Part shown: positions 17,152 through 25,467 of the stretch, piece after piece
How positions within the stretch are numbered: the first letter of the stretch is position 1
Layout of the letters: the number at the start of each line of letters is the position of its first letter
NCBI GenBank assembly: GCA_021736135.1
Contig: JAIPGO010000024.1
Location: 1-42,395 of the forward strand
Direction of reading: 5' to 3'
Source: Candidatus Cloacimonadota bacterium
GTDB taxonomy: Bacteria; Cloacimonadota; Cloacimonadia; Cloacimonadales; TCS61
Length of the DNA: 42,395 bases
Program-made: the position numbers and the translations under genes
The notes under the pieces: model-generated
What the model was told of the DNA's origin: nothing
What the model saw: only the letters and a program-made list of their open reading frames with translations
The model's database searches: none

Positions 17152-17379
17152 CAGAACATCTCCCTTCTTAATTTTCAGTAATTAACCGCTTTAAAAGATT
17201 TCATTATATAAATAACTATTGTGACCAGGATTCTGAACGAGAACAGTTATAAAAACAATGAAAAAATAGTATCCAGCTTTCACATTATCTGGGAGAAGCA
17301 CATTTCCGGTGTGTAATTATCTTGACTGATTGTGAGATGAGTTAAATGTGATACAAATTTCAGGGAGGTTTTTATAACA

Positions 17380-18987
17380 GTGTTTAAGAAACCCGGAATA
17401 AATGAGATTTCAGGCGAAGATAAAAGAACTGAGATTATGGCTAAAATAGTTCGAGAGCATCTGCCAAATTCGATAAACAGAAGACCAGAGCAGGAAGAAG
17501 GATTCATCACTGTGGACAGAGAGGAAAATATAACTTATATTAATAAAACGCTCTCTCATAAACTAGGATATGAACAGCTTCAGTTAGTAGGTGAATCTGT
17601 ACGCAAGTTAACAGTTGAAGAAGATTTTCAGAGAATAACGGAATTAACGGGCAAGAGAAAAGATGGACTGGCTTCATCGTATATCATGGAATTGAAAACG
17701 AGTAAAGGCAACAGTATATTATTCCGTGTGAGTGCTGCCCCGCTGTATTCGGCAAATGAATTTCTGGGAACAATGGGGATATTTTCGGATTTAACGCAGG
17801 AAAAGGCAAACCTTGACAGTATCATTGAGACGATCCAGTATCATGAATTGATGGCACACTATCTGCCTATGGGGTTGATTATTTTATCTTCAGAAGGCAT
17901 TGTAATAAACATTAATCCGGCATTTACCATATTGACCGGCATGACAACTGACGATATTATCGGACGGCATATTTTGAAGATAGAATTTCTGAGTAATTTG
18001 AGTTACCGTTACCTGCTGGAAAACCTGCTCCGCTTTCAAGTGAATTTTGACCAGGAAACTGACTTGCTCGAGATGAAAAACGGTAATGCGGTTTATTTGA
18101 ATCTTCGAGGTTTTCATTTGAAGTTAGATAACGGGATATCATATTATCTATTGATTTTTGGCGACATCAGCGAGCGCAAACGCACTGACCTGGTGATGAA
18201 GCAGAAAATGGAAGATCTTGTCTTGCTTGAACAGCAGTTAAAAGCTCAAATATTATCGCAGGAAAAGGAATTGCGCGAAAAGGAGTGGCAGCTCCTGGAA
18301 CAGCACCGGATTGATTCCAACAATGCCTTACTGGCAAAAATTGCTCACTACTGGCGGCAGCCTTTGAACAACTCAACGGTTTTAATCCAGTCTATGCAGG
18401 ATGATTATAATTATGGTGAGTTAGATAAAGCCCGGTTTTTCAGCAAAGTTGATAGCGCAGTAGGCCAACTGGCAGAACTCTCGCGAACCCTGGAAACATT
18501 TCGTTATCTGGCAGATTACGATTCGGGAGAATCTCGGTTTAATATTAAAGAAGCCATTATGCAGGCAGTAGATCTTATAAAACCGAATTATAGGAATGGC
18601 AATGCTTTTCTCAGCCTTAACCTGGAAGATGACATCTATACGGATGGTTATCCGCGTAGATTCACCCAGGCTCTGGTAAACATGATCGACAATTCAATAC
18701 TGGCATTTCAGGAACGTAAAATCAATAATCCTCTCATATATATCAATCTTGAATATGACGCCAGGAAAATTATAATACTGATTGGTGATAATGCCGGTGG
18801 AATAGAGGCTGATATCGCCACGAGGATTTTTGATCCTTATTTTACAACCCGCACAAACAGAGCTCAGGGTATTGGATTGTATCAAAGCAAACGGGTGATT
18901 ACAGAAATGTTCAATGGCTCAATTGATTATAAAAGAACAGATAAAGGCTCAGAATTCATTATCATTATTCAAGGATTAAAAAAATAA
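17380..18987 (+). CDS. PAS-domain sensor histidine kinase (soluble)
   Basis: This 535-residue kinase has no membrane segment. Two PAS domains (about 42-150, FITVDREENITYINKTLSHK; about 160-270, MGLIILSSEGIVININPAF) are followed by a coiled coil (268-310). The phosphoacceptor helix has His323 in IAHYWRQPLNN, the HxWRQPL type of H-box. The ATPase domain has the N box NMIDNSILAFQE, G1 GDNAGGI, the F box FDPYFTT and G2 GIGLYQSKRVI. No response regulator is adjacent. Translation is assigned to GTG 17380, with AGGGAGG about 11 bases upstream; no ATG lies near. It could partner with the kinase-less PAS proteins at 25.5-31.2 kb, but that is speculation. Confidence 0.93.
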   Translation: MFKKPGINEISGEDKRTEIMAKIVREHLPNSINRRPEQEEGFITVDREENITYINKTLSHKLGYEQLQLVGESVRKLTVEEDFQRITELTGKRKDGLASSYIMELKTSKGNSILFRVSAAPLYSANEFLGTMGIFSDLTQEKANLDSIIETIQYHELMAHYLPMGLIILSSEGIVININPAFTILTGMTTDDIIGRHILKIEFLSNLSYRYLLENLLRFQVNFDQETDLLEMKNGNAVYLNLRGFHLKLDNGISYYLLIFGDISERKRTDLVMKQKMEDLVLLEQQLKAQILSQEKELREKEWQLLEQHRIDSNNALLAKIAHYWRQPLNNSTVLIQSMQDDYNYGELDKARFFSKVDSAVGQLAELSRTLETFRYLADYDSGESRFNIKEAIMQAVDLIKPNYRNGNAFLSLNLEDDIYTDGYPRRFTQALVNMIDNSILAFQERKINNPLIYINLEYDARKIIILIGDNAGGIEADIATRIFDPYFTTRTNRAQGIGLYQSKRVITEMFNGSIDYKRTDKGSEFIIIIQGLKK

Positions 18988-19378
18988 GTGTCAATTTGTA
19001 AGAAAGTGGGCGAGTTGGAACGAAACTTGTGTAATGTATGTTATAAAACTTGATCATAAAACTCTCTGACAGGGCAGAATATTCTGCCCTGTTCTTATTT
19101 TGGAATTATATGAGCTGATTATCGGGATATAACTTAAGTAATTACTTGAGAGCTGCCCCGAGGGTATGTAATTATGTTTACAGACTGTCTGAAAAGTTGA
19201 CAGTATATAAGAATTACTGGGTGTACATTCTGATGACAGTTCATTCTGGGGGCTTTAAATCAGGAAGGAGTATTGGCTCTGGGAGAGATTGGATAAAATA
19301 AGTTTGACAAGTTGTGTGAGAGCAGCGAATTTGCTGGATATTATGAAAAAGCGTAAATTATAAAGAAAAGGAGTACTT
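18988..19378. other. Gene-free leader region ahead of the four-gene membrane operon
   Basis: No gene is visible. The stretch contains the kinase terminator at 19070-19101 and a near-palindrome CTTAAGTAA/TTACTTGAG at 19133-19150 (8 of 9 pairs). It also has ACTGTC/GACAGT arms near 19184-19203 and two TTGACA boxes (19197-19202, 19304-19309), neither with a convincing -10 box at 16-18 bases. AAAGGAG lies ahead of the 19379 ATG. The operon promoter should be in this region, but I cannot place it. Confidence 0.6.
19070..19101 (+). terminator. Rho-independent terminator after the histidine kinase
   Basis: CAGGGCAGAAT (19070-19080) and ATTCTGCCCTG (19081-19091) form a perfect 22-base palindrome followed by TTCTTATTTT. 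Confidence 0.85.
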
Positions 19379-22300
19379 ATGAAGGTTAACCTGAACCTGA
19401 GAGGCATAGTTTTAATATTGATACTAATGCTCTGTTTCGCCTTACCCTACTCCTCTTTTGCGAAAGGCAATCCTGAAGATTACATAGTGCAGGGACTCAA
19501 AGTCAACGATGTACCGAATGACGACGGATCCGGTTTAGTAATCAGTTGGAATCCTTTACCGAAGGAGCGACGAGTAATTGAGTATCGTGTTTACCGGGGA
19601 GTAAGTTCTGATACTCTGTCTTATTTAACAAGTTCTGATTCTCTGTTTTATATTGGTAAGATAGATGTAAATCTGAAGACAGGTATAGCAGGAGATTCAG
19701 TTTATTTTTATGATTCTGGCTGGTTGCCATTTGCTGATCTGGAATCCCCTGGACGATTGAAGAAGGAGAAAGGCGACCATACACAGTGTTTGATTTTTAG
19801 GGAATTTCCCCGAGATATACATATCAATGGACCTCAGTTACGTGATAACTACGTTGTGCTTGGTATAGCTAAAGAAAGAGATTTCTTCTATGACGCTGAG
19901 AAGGTCGAGAAAAGGAATGAAGACGGGGACATAGATATATATTCCGGTTTAAAGATGAACCAGTTTGAGACAATGTATAAAATACTGAAAAGAGATAAAG
20001 AGTATTTCTACACAGTCATAGCAGTAGATGAGGCTCGTAATTATTTCCCGGCAGCCGAACCGGTAAGTGGAATTCCACGTGCAAACAGTCCGGAACCTCC
20101 CAAAGCATTAGCAAGTGTATTTGTGGCGGACCTGAATCGTCTGCAGTTCGAATGGAAACTTCCCACCGAGACAAGTTCCGTTTATGGTTATGAGGTTTGG
20201 ATGCTTGATAAGGGAAAAACTGAGGAATTTGTGCAATTCAAGGAAGAGCAGATAATTTTAGAACGGGATGAATTACTGTGTAAGATAGATAAAGACCGGA
20301 CACCTCTGGAAGCGCAATATGAGAATCCTGCTTTTCAGATATTCCGCTCGGAAACATCAGTTTATACTGATGTTACTCAAGGAATTGTGGATATAGTTGA
20401 TGGAAAAATAACTTATGATGGGAATGAATACGAAGTAACTCCAGAAACTTTGAATAATTACCATTTTATTTTTGCTTTTGAAGGAGCCAGATACCGGAAT
20501 TGGAGTCCCTTTTCGGAGCTTGATCACTATCAGAGTTCGGAACTGCCGCAATTTCATGAAATTGATGACGGCGTATTTTTTACAGTTACAGACAGGGCAG
20601 AAGATAAGGGTGACTATAATACGATAAGCTGGGGCAAACCCGTAGTTACTATCACCAATACAAGTTATCTTAATGACTCCCGGACGCAGCTTTTAATCAA
20701 TTATGATTATCTTACTAACAAGGAATATAAAGTCAGGAATATATATTTCGTGATTTCTGATTCAGTTGGAAATGAAATTACTCGTATTAATGAATTCTAT
20801 CTGGATGGAAATTTAAAGGTCAAATTCCCGGAAGGAGCCAATCCCGAGCAGACATTAAGCATTGATATCACTTTCAAGTGTAACAAGGATTTGGGCAATT
20901 ATTATATTCGCCAGGATCTTGTATATAAACCTTTTTCGAGGTCAATGGCACCAGCCAAAGCGTTATATATCAACGGTATTGACGTAAGTAATTATAATTA
21001 TTACATTTATAAGCGGAATTATTACGAGGAAGTGTTCCGCCTGGCAAAGAAATTTGGTGCTACGCAACGTGAATACAATGACAATATAAGTCATGAAAAC
21101 AACTTCAGTTTACTTGTAGGAGATTTTGATGCCGAGAAAAACTTATATCTGGTTAATCCCGAATTTCGTATTTATCGTTCGGAAGGTGATACTGAGATTC
21201 AGCGTGGAGCAGGAATAAACAGCAATATCTGGCGTGAAGAGGCTGAGAAACAGATGGCAAATCTGCAGAAAGATATTGATAAATATACCGTTATGGCAGA
21301 CACAATAAAAGCAGACCGCCAACAGTCAGTTTTAGATTATGTGAGTGAATTACAATCTCAGTATGATGAAATGCTGCAGAATCCAGACCCGATTCTGGAG
21401 AAAGCAAAATCTATTACCGATGATAAGAAGAGATGGAAATACTTATTCTCACAGCGCAACGCCTCGAGACGGTCTTATGAATATAAACTGGCAATCACGG
21501 ATGGCAATGGTCATTTCACTTTTTCCGATATTTACGTAAATCCGGATGCTAAATCTTTGAAAGAAGATAATGAAGCTTTTACTTATTTTGCGGGAGTGGG
21601 AATAAATCATTTTTACCCTGTTTCGAACTGGTTTAAATGGACTATGTTTCCGGCATTGATTGCCACCCTGATCTTTGGCAGCCTGGTATTTATAATGATT
21701 AAGAAAGCCCAGACATCAGAATTATATATAAGGCCTATTGCGGGAATTCAGGAAATAGATAATGCCATAGGCAGGGCAACGGAGATGGGGCGTCCTATTT
21801 TGTTTGTACCAGGTCTATCCGGTATCAGTGATGTGGCAACGCTGGCCGGTTTATCCATTCTGGGTAGAGTCGCCAAAAAGGCAGCAGAATATGACACCAG
21901 GATATTGTGTCCGGTACGTGACTATATAGTTTTGCCTATTGCGCAGGAAATTATTAAGGAAGCGCATTATGAAGCAGGCAGACCGGATAGTTACGATAAG
22001 AACAGTGCTTTCTTTATCACCACAGCGCAGTTTGCCTTTGTGGCTGGTGTGAACGGAATCATGCTGCGTGAAAAGACAGCAACCAACTTTTATATGGGTA
22101 TGTTCTGGGCGGAAGCGTTGATCATGACCGAAACAGGATCCGGTACCGGCGCAATTCAGATAGCGGGAACTGATGCTGTAACACAGATACCATTCTTCAT
22201 AACAACTTGTGATTATACCCTGATCGGTGAGGAGCTTTATGCTGCTTCGGCATACCTGGCACGTGAACCACTGATGCTGGGAACTTTGAAAGGTCAGGAT

Positions 22301-22396
22301 TATATGAAATTATTGATAATCATCTTTATAATTATTGGAACATTTTTGAGTACGGCGCATTTGACATTCTTGATCAATGCTTTCCCGGAAAAATAA
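19379..22396 (+). CDS. Large exported FN3-like protein with C-terminal membrane/DUF6754-type domain
   Basis: This 1005-residue protein has a signal peptide (about 1-28). A long exterior part carries fibronectin-III-like segments (about 33-105, LVISWNPLPKERRVIEYRVY; about 235-320, LQFEWKLPTETSSVYGYEVW) and a coiled coil near 620-680. A membrane helix at about 750-775 ends in KK, which places the next 200 residues in the cytoplasm. That part is compact and well conserved in style: ELYIRPIAGIQEIDNAIGRA, GRPILFVPGLSGISDVATLA, TETGSGTGAIQIAGTDA and ITTCDYTLIGEELYAASAYL. A second membrane helix (about 980-998, LLIIIFIIIGTFLS) ends it. From memory this matches the domain of unknown function named DUF6754. 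First gene of a tight four-gene operon. Confidence 0.75.
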   Translation: MKVNLNLRGIVLILILMLCFALPYSSFAKGNPEDYIVQGLKVNDVPNDDGSGLVISWNPLPKERRVIEYRVYRGVSSDTLSYLTSSDSLFYIGKIDVNLKTGIAGDSVYFYDSGWLPFADLESPGRLKKEKGDHTQCLIFREFPRDIHINGPQLRDNYVVLGIAKERDFFYDAEKVEKRNEDGDIDIYSGLKMNQFETMYKILKRDKEYFYTVIAVDEARNYFPAAEPVSGIPRANSPEPPKALASVFVADLNRLQFEWKLPTETSSVYGYEVWMLDKGKTEEFVQFKEEQIILERDELLCKIDKDRTPLEAQYENPAFQIFRSETSVYTDVTQGIVDIVDGKITYDGNEYEVTPETLNNYHFIFAFEGARYRNWSPFSELDHYQSSELPQFHEIDDGVFFTVTDRAEDKGDYNTISWGKPVVTITNTSYLNDSRTQLLINYDYLTNKEYKVRNIYFVISDSVGNEITRINEFYLDGNLKVKFPEGANPEQTLSIDITFKCNKDLGNYYIRQDLVYKPFSRSMAPAKALYINGIDVSNYNYYIYKRNYYEEVFRLAKKFGATQREYNDNISHENNFSLLVGDFDAEKNLYLVNPEFRIYRSEGDTEIQRGAGINSNIWREEAEKQMANLQKDIDKYTVMADTIKADRQQSVLDYVSELQSQYDEMLQNPDPILEKAKSITDDKKRWKYLFSQRNASRRSYEYKLAITDGNGHFTFSDIYVNPDAKSLKEDNEAFTYFAGVGINHFYPVSNWFKWTMFPALIATLIFGSLVFIMIKKAQTSELYIRPIAGIQEIDNAIGRATEMGRPILFVPGLSGISDVATLAGLSILGRVAKKAAEYDTRILCPVRDYIVLPIAQEIIKEAHYEAGRPDSYDKNSAFFITTAQFAFVAGVNGIMLREKTATNFYMGMFWAEALIMTETGSGTGAIQIAGTDAVTQIPFFITTCDYTLIGEELYAASAYLAREPLMLGTLKGQDYMKLLIIIFIIIGTFLSTAHLTFLINAFPEK

Positions 22397-22407
22397 CAGG
22401 AGGATAG

Positions 22408-23028
22408 ATGAAAAGGCAAATACCTTTAATTATAGTAATAGGTTTGGGGTTCATATTCGTAGCCCATACATTTATCCCGTCAAGGACGTCCCAGGATTTT
22501 TATGACTGGTGGGTAAGCTGGAGCAAAGCAATTTCTCCCTTCGCAGTAGTTTTGGGAATATTAAGTCTTTTTATGGTTCATGGAACAAAGATACAGCGAA
22601 AAGCTCCTAACTGGCAATACAGTGTAGTAACATTATTAGCTGTTTTTGTTACCGCATTTGTCGGTTTTGTCTGGGGTACTGACGAGGGCACACCCTTTCT
22701 CTGGTTGTTCAAAAATGTACAGATGCCTATGAGTGCAACAATGTTTTCTCTGCTGGCGTTTTACATAGCCAGTGCTGCTTACAAAGCCTTCCGGGCAAAA
22801 AGCCCGCAGGCCACTGTGCTTCTGGTGGCGGCATTTATTGTAATGCTGGGTCAGGTGCCATTAGGCGCTGCAATTTCCAGATGGATTCCAGAAGCTTCAC
22901 AATGGATATTAAATGTGCCCAATCTGGCAGCAAAGCGCGGTATAGCCACGGGAGTTGGTCTGGGAGCAACAGCAACCTCTCTCAAAATCTTGCTCGGAAT
23001 TGAACGTACCTATCTGGGTAGTGATTAA
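22408..23028 (+). CDS. Polytopic membrane protein of unknown function, operon gene 2
   Basis: This 206-residue protein has five or six membrane helices (about 5-24, 40-58, 69-88, 104-125, 132-155 and possibly 175-195). I do not recognise a family. Notable pieces are the short acidic turn WGTDEGTPFLWLFKNVQMPM between helices 3 and 4, and the C-terminal RGIATGVGLGATATSLKILLGIERTYLG, a Gly/Ala-rich helix with few charges. It begins 11 bases after the 19379 gene behind CAGGAGG, and the next gene starts 10 bases after its stop. Confidence 0.7.
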   Translation: MKRQIPLIIVIGLGFIFVAHTFIPSRTSQDFYDWWVSWSKAISPFAVVLGILSLFMVHGTKIQRKAPNWQYSVVTLLAVFVTAFVGFVWGTDEGTPFLWLFKNVQMPMSATMFSLLAFYIASAAYKAFRAKSPQATVLLVAAFIVMLGQVPLGAAISRWIPEASQWILNVPNLAAKRGIATGVGLGATATSLKILLGIERTYLGSD

Positions 23029-23038
23029 GGAGGAAATG

Positions 23039-24031
23039 ATGACATTCTGGGAAAAAATTCAAAACATAGACCGCCGCTGGATTTATATGATCGTGGCTCT
23101 TTGTATTATCGTGCCCTTACTGATTCCATTCAATTCAAAAACTTATGTCACGGAACCAACCGTTAATCTTTATAAGAAAATAGATAGTTTCTCCGATAAA
23201 GAAGATAAGGCAATTCTGCTCAGTTTCAGTCATGACGCTTCTACAATGGCAGAGCTTTTTCCGATGGAAGTCTCCATATTGCGTCATTGCTTTGAAAGAA
23301 ACATCAAAGTATTTCTGATCTGCTTTTCACCACCTTCTGCCCCTTTGATGGCTTATGCCCTGAATGTGGCAAAAGAAGATTATCCTGATCTGGAATCAGG
23401 TGTTGACTACTGTAACTTTGGATATAAACCTTATGGACTTTTCCTGCCCATCGTATTGGGTATGGGTGATGACGTTGGTGAAGCTGTTGATACGGATGCC
23501 GACGGCAGGAAAGTGAAAAATCTGGAGATTATGAAAGGCATCAGGAATTATGATGATTTGAATCTGATCATAGATTTTGCTGCCAGTGCTGCTGTATTCA
23601 GCTGGATAACTTATGCCCGTGTGCGTTTCGGGGCCAATGTTGCTGCCGGTGTCACTGCCGTTATGGCCGCAGATAATTATCCTTACCTGCAGTCAGGCCA
23701 ACTGGTGGGAATGCTGGCGGGATTGAAAGGAGCAGCAGAATACGAGAAACTGGTGGATGTTTTTGCTGCTTATGAAGATGAGCAGTATTCTGATGGGCGG
23801 AACTTCAGCCAGGAAGTGATCAAAAATACCTGGGTACCAATTATGAAAAAGACCATATCCTATACGAGTGGTGAGACGAATGTTCAAACCGATGTTGAGC
23901 TGCCTTATAAATTCAAGCAGGCACGCATCGGAATGAATGCTCAAAGCATTGCCCATATCATGATCATTGTGTTCATTATCATCGGTAATATTGGATATTT
24001 CTTATCCAGAAAAAACAAGAACGAAGTATAA
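23039..24031 (+). CDS. Membrane protein with a large soluble domain between two anchors, operon gene 3
   Basis: This 330-residue protein has one helix near each end (about 15-34 and 300-322). The Arg-Arg before the first and the basic tail after the second suggest that both ends are cytoplasmic and the 260-residue middle lies outside. That middle looks alpha/beta: AILLSFSHDASTMAELFPME, NIKVFLICFSPPSAPLMAYA, GYKPYGLFLPIVLGMGDDVG, LIIDFAASAAVFSW and GANVAAGVTAVMAADNYPYL. I recognise no catalytic motif. The second helix (MIIVFIIIGNIGYF) resembles the last helix of gene 1 (LLIIIFIIIGTFLS). Of two adjacent ATGs I chose 23039, which is better spaced from AAGGAGG than 23036. Confidence 0.7.
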   Translation: MTFWEKIQNIDRRWIYMIVALCIIVPLLIPFNSKTYVTEPTVNLYKKIDSFSDKEDKAILLSFSHDASTMAELFPMEVSILRHCFERNIKVFLICFSPPSAPLMAYALNVAKEDYPDLESGVDYCNFGYKPYGLFLPIVLGMGDDVGEAVDTDADGRKVKNLEIMKGIRNYDDLNLIIDFAASAAVFSWITYARVRFGANVAAGVTAVMAADNYPYLQSGQLVGMLAGLKGAAEYEKLVDVFAAYEDEQYSDGRNFSQEVIKNTWVPIMKKTISYTSGETNVQTDVELPYKFKQARIGMNAQSIAHIMIIVFIIIGNIGYFLSRKNKNEV

Positions 24032-24040
24032 GGAGGAAAG

Positions 24041-24640
24041 ATGTTTGAAATATTAAGTAATATAGTTGCAGCCCTGCTCACCCTTTTTATCTTTTCCTTC
24101 CTTTACAAAGATAATCCATTCTACCGCTTTGCTGAGCATCTGCTGGTGGGTGTAACCATGGGATATGCCATTCCCCTGGTTTATACTAATGCTTTCATAC
24201 CTTTTGTTTACCAGCCCATTTTTCTGGAAGGCCAATACTGGTTGATCATACCATCAATTCTCGGTATCCTGTATATTTTCCGGTTTACCAAGAATCTTAG
24301 CTGGCTTTCTCGTTATCCAATTGCATTCGGGATGGGTATCGTTGGTATGGGTGTTCCGATGAGTATGCACTCTTCTGTGCTCGTTCAGATGCGTAATGCG
24401 ATGCGTCCTATAGATAATATTAATACTTTGATTATTTTCCTTGGCACGGTAACGATTCTGCTCTATTTCTATTTCTCCAAACCGCATAAAGGACTGTATG
24501 GTAAATTCACCAATATAGGCATCTGGTTCATGATGGTAGGTTTTGGTGCATCATTCGGTTATACTGTGATGGCTCGTATTTCACTACTTATTGGGCGTAT
24601 CCAGTTCCTGCTGGGCGATTTTCTCGGTCTGATAAAATAA
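24041..24640 (+). CDS. Polytopic membrane protein of unknown function, operon gene 4
   Basis: This 199-residue protein has about six membrane helices (5-22, 34-52, 66-82, 92-112, 123-143 and 158-178). The loop after helix 1 reads FLYKDNPFYRFAEHLLVGVT, a compact charged motif that looks conserved in style. I recognise no family with confidence. AAGGAGG precedes the ATG, nine bases after gene 3, and the operon ends at the terminator 24658-24689. Confidence 0.7.
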   Translation: MFEILSNIVAALLTLFIFSFLYKDNPFYRFAEHLLVGVTMGYAIPLVYTNAFIPFVYQPIFLEGQYWLIIPSILGILYIFRFTKNLSWLSRYPIAFGMGIVGMGVPMSMHSSVLVQMRNAMRPIDNINTLIIFLGTVTILLYFYFSKPHKGLYGKFTNIGIWFMMVGFGASFGYTVMARISLLIGRIQFLLGDFLGLIK

Positions 24641-24657
24641 AAAATTATGAATAAACA

Positions 24658-24689
24658 GGAAAAGCCTCATCTTCGGATGAGGCTTTTCC
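24658..24689. terminator. Bidirectional terminator with UUCG tetraloop
   Basis: GGAAAAGCCTCATC (24658-24671) pairs with GATGAGGCTTTTCC (24676-24689) across TTCG, a very stable C(UUCG)G loop. The A-rich left arm and T-rich right arm let it work on both strands, serving the membrane operon and the convergent TrmH gene. Confidence 0.93.
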
Positions 24690-24702
24690 TTTATCAATAT
24701 TA

Positions 24703-25467
24703 TTAAGATCTTCTTCTCATTTCCGCAATTGTCACTGCAGTTGCCACTGCCACATTAAGTGAATTCTTCCAGCCAGCTAAAGGTATTTGAACCACTTTAT
24801 CAACTAACCGGATGATATCTTCAGAAATACCCAGAGCTTCATTGCCCACGATCAAAGCAGCCGGATATTGAAAAGCGCAATTATAAATACTCTCAGCATT
24901 ATCTACTGTTTCCAGGGCATACACTACGAGCTGCCTCTGCTGCAAAGATATGATAGAATCCTCCGTCCGGGTAAATTTTTTTATGGTTACAAGTTCTCTG
25001 GTGCCCATAGCCGTTTTTGACACGCGTTCATTATCCGGTGTATAACCACAAAAATGCAGTTCCTTAATGCCAAAGCATTCGGCAGTTCGGATAATTGAAC
25101 CAACATTGAAGGCAGAGCGCAGATTATCCAGCACGAGTATCACATCAAGAGCAGGTGCATTTTTCTCCAGGCCGTCATGTTTTAAAATACTCAGCTCAGG
25201 ATCGCGCAGATCAAGATTTAATTTTTGTTCCAGAGGGACTGCTGTTTTAAGAAAATCCCTCCGGTTCATATCTGTTTCTAATTGCTCTCCTGCTTTCTGG
25301 AATTTATCATCCTCAAAAAAAATTAAATATTCTCTGAAATTAAGTAATAATTCCTGACGTTTCTGGATTATATCCCAGTACTGTTCAATATCTCTGATAA
25401 ATTTAAGAATCGTTCTTTTTTTCCTTTCGTCAGGTAACCGGTCAAATTTATTGCGATTATACTTCAT
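24703..25467 (-). CDS. TrmH/SpoU family RNA 2'-O-methyltransferase
   Basis: This 254-residue SPOUT-fold enzyme uses SAM to methylate the ribose of tRNA or rRNA. The three family motifs are present: LDNLRSAFNVGSIIRTAECF (motif 1), ALIVGNEALGIS (motif 2) and IPLAGWKNSLNVAVATAVTI (motif 3). An extension of about 90 residues, mostly helical, precedes the catalytic domain and may bind RNA. The target nucleotide cannot be read from sequence. The ATG at 25467 overlaps the stop of the upstream PAS gene, so the two are translationally coupled; an adjacent ATG at 25470 is equally possible. Confidence 0.92.
   Translation of the reverse strand: MKYNRNKFDRLPDERKKRTILKFIRDIEQYWDIIQKRQELLLNFREYLIFFEDDKFQKAGEQLETDMNRRDFLKTAVPLEQKLNLDLRDPELSILKHDGLEKNAPALDVILVLDNLRSAFNVGSIIRTAECFGIKELHFCGYTPDNERVSKTAMGTRELVTIKKFTRTEDSIISLQQRQLVVYALETVDNAESIYNCAFQYPAALIVGNEALGISEDIIRLVDKVVQIPLAGWKNSLNVAVATAVTIAEMRRRS

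Noticed and set aside
17327-17370. TTGACT box ahead of the histidine kinase as a promoter
   Set aside because: No acceptable -10 hexamer lies 16-18 bases downstream; the best match has a spacer of 15 or less.
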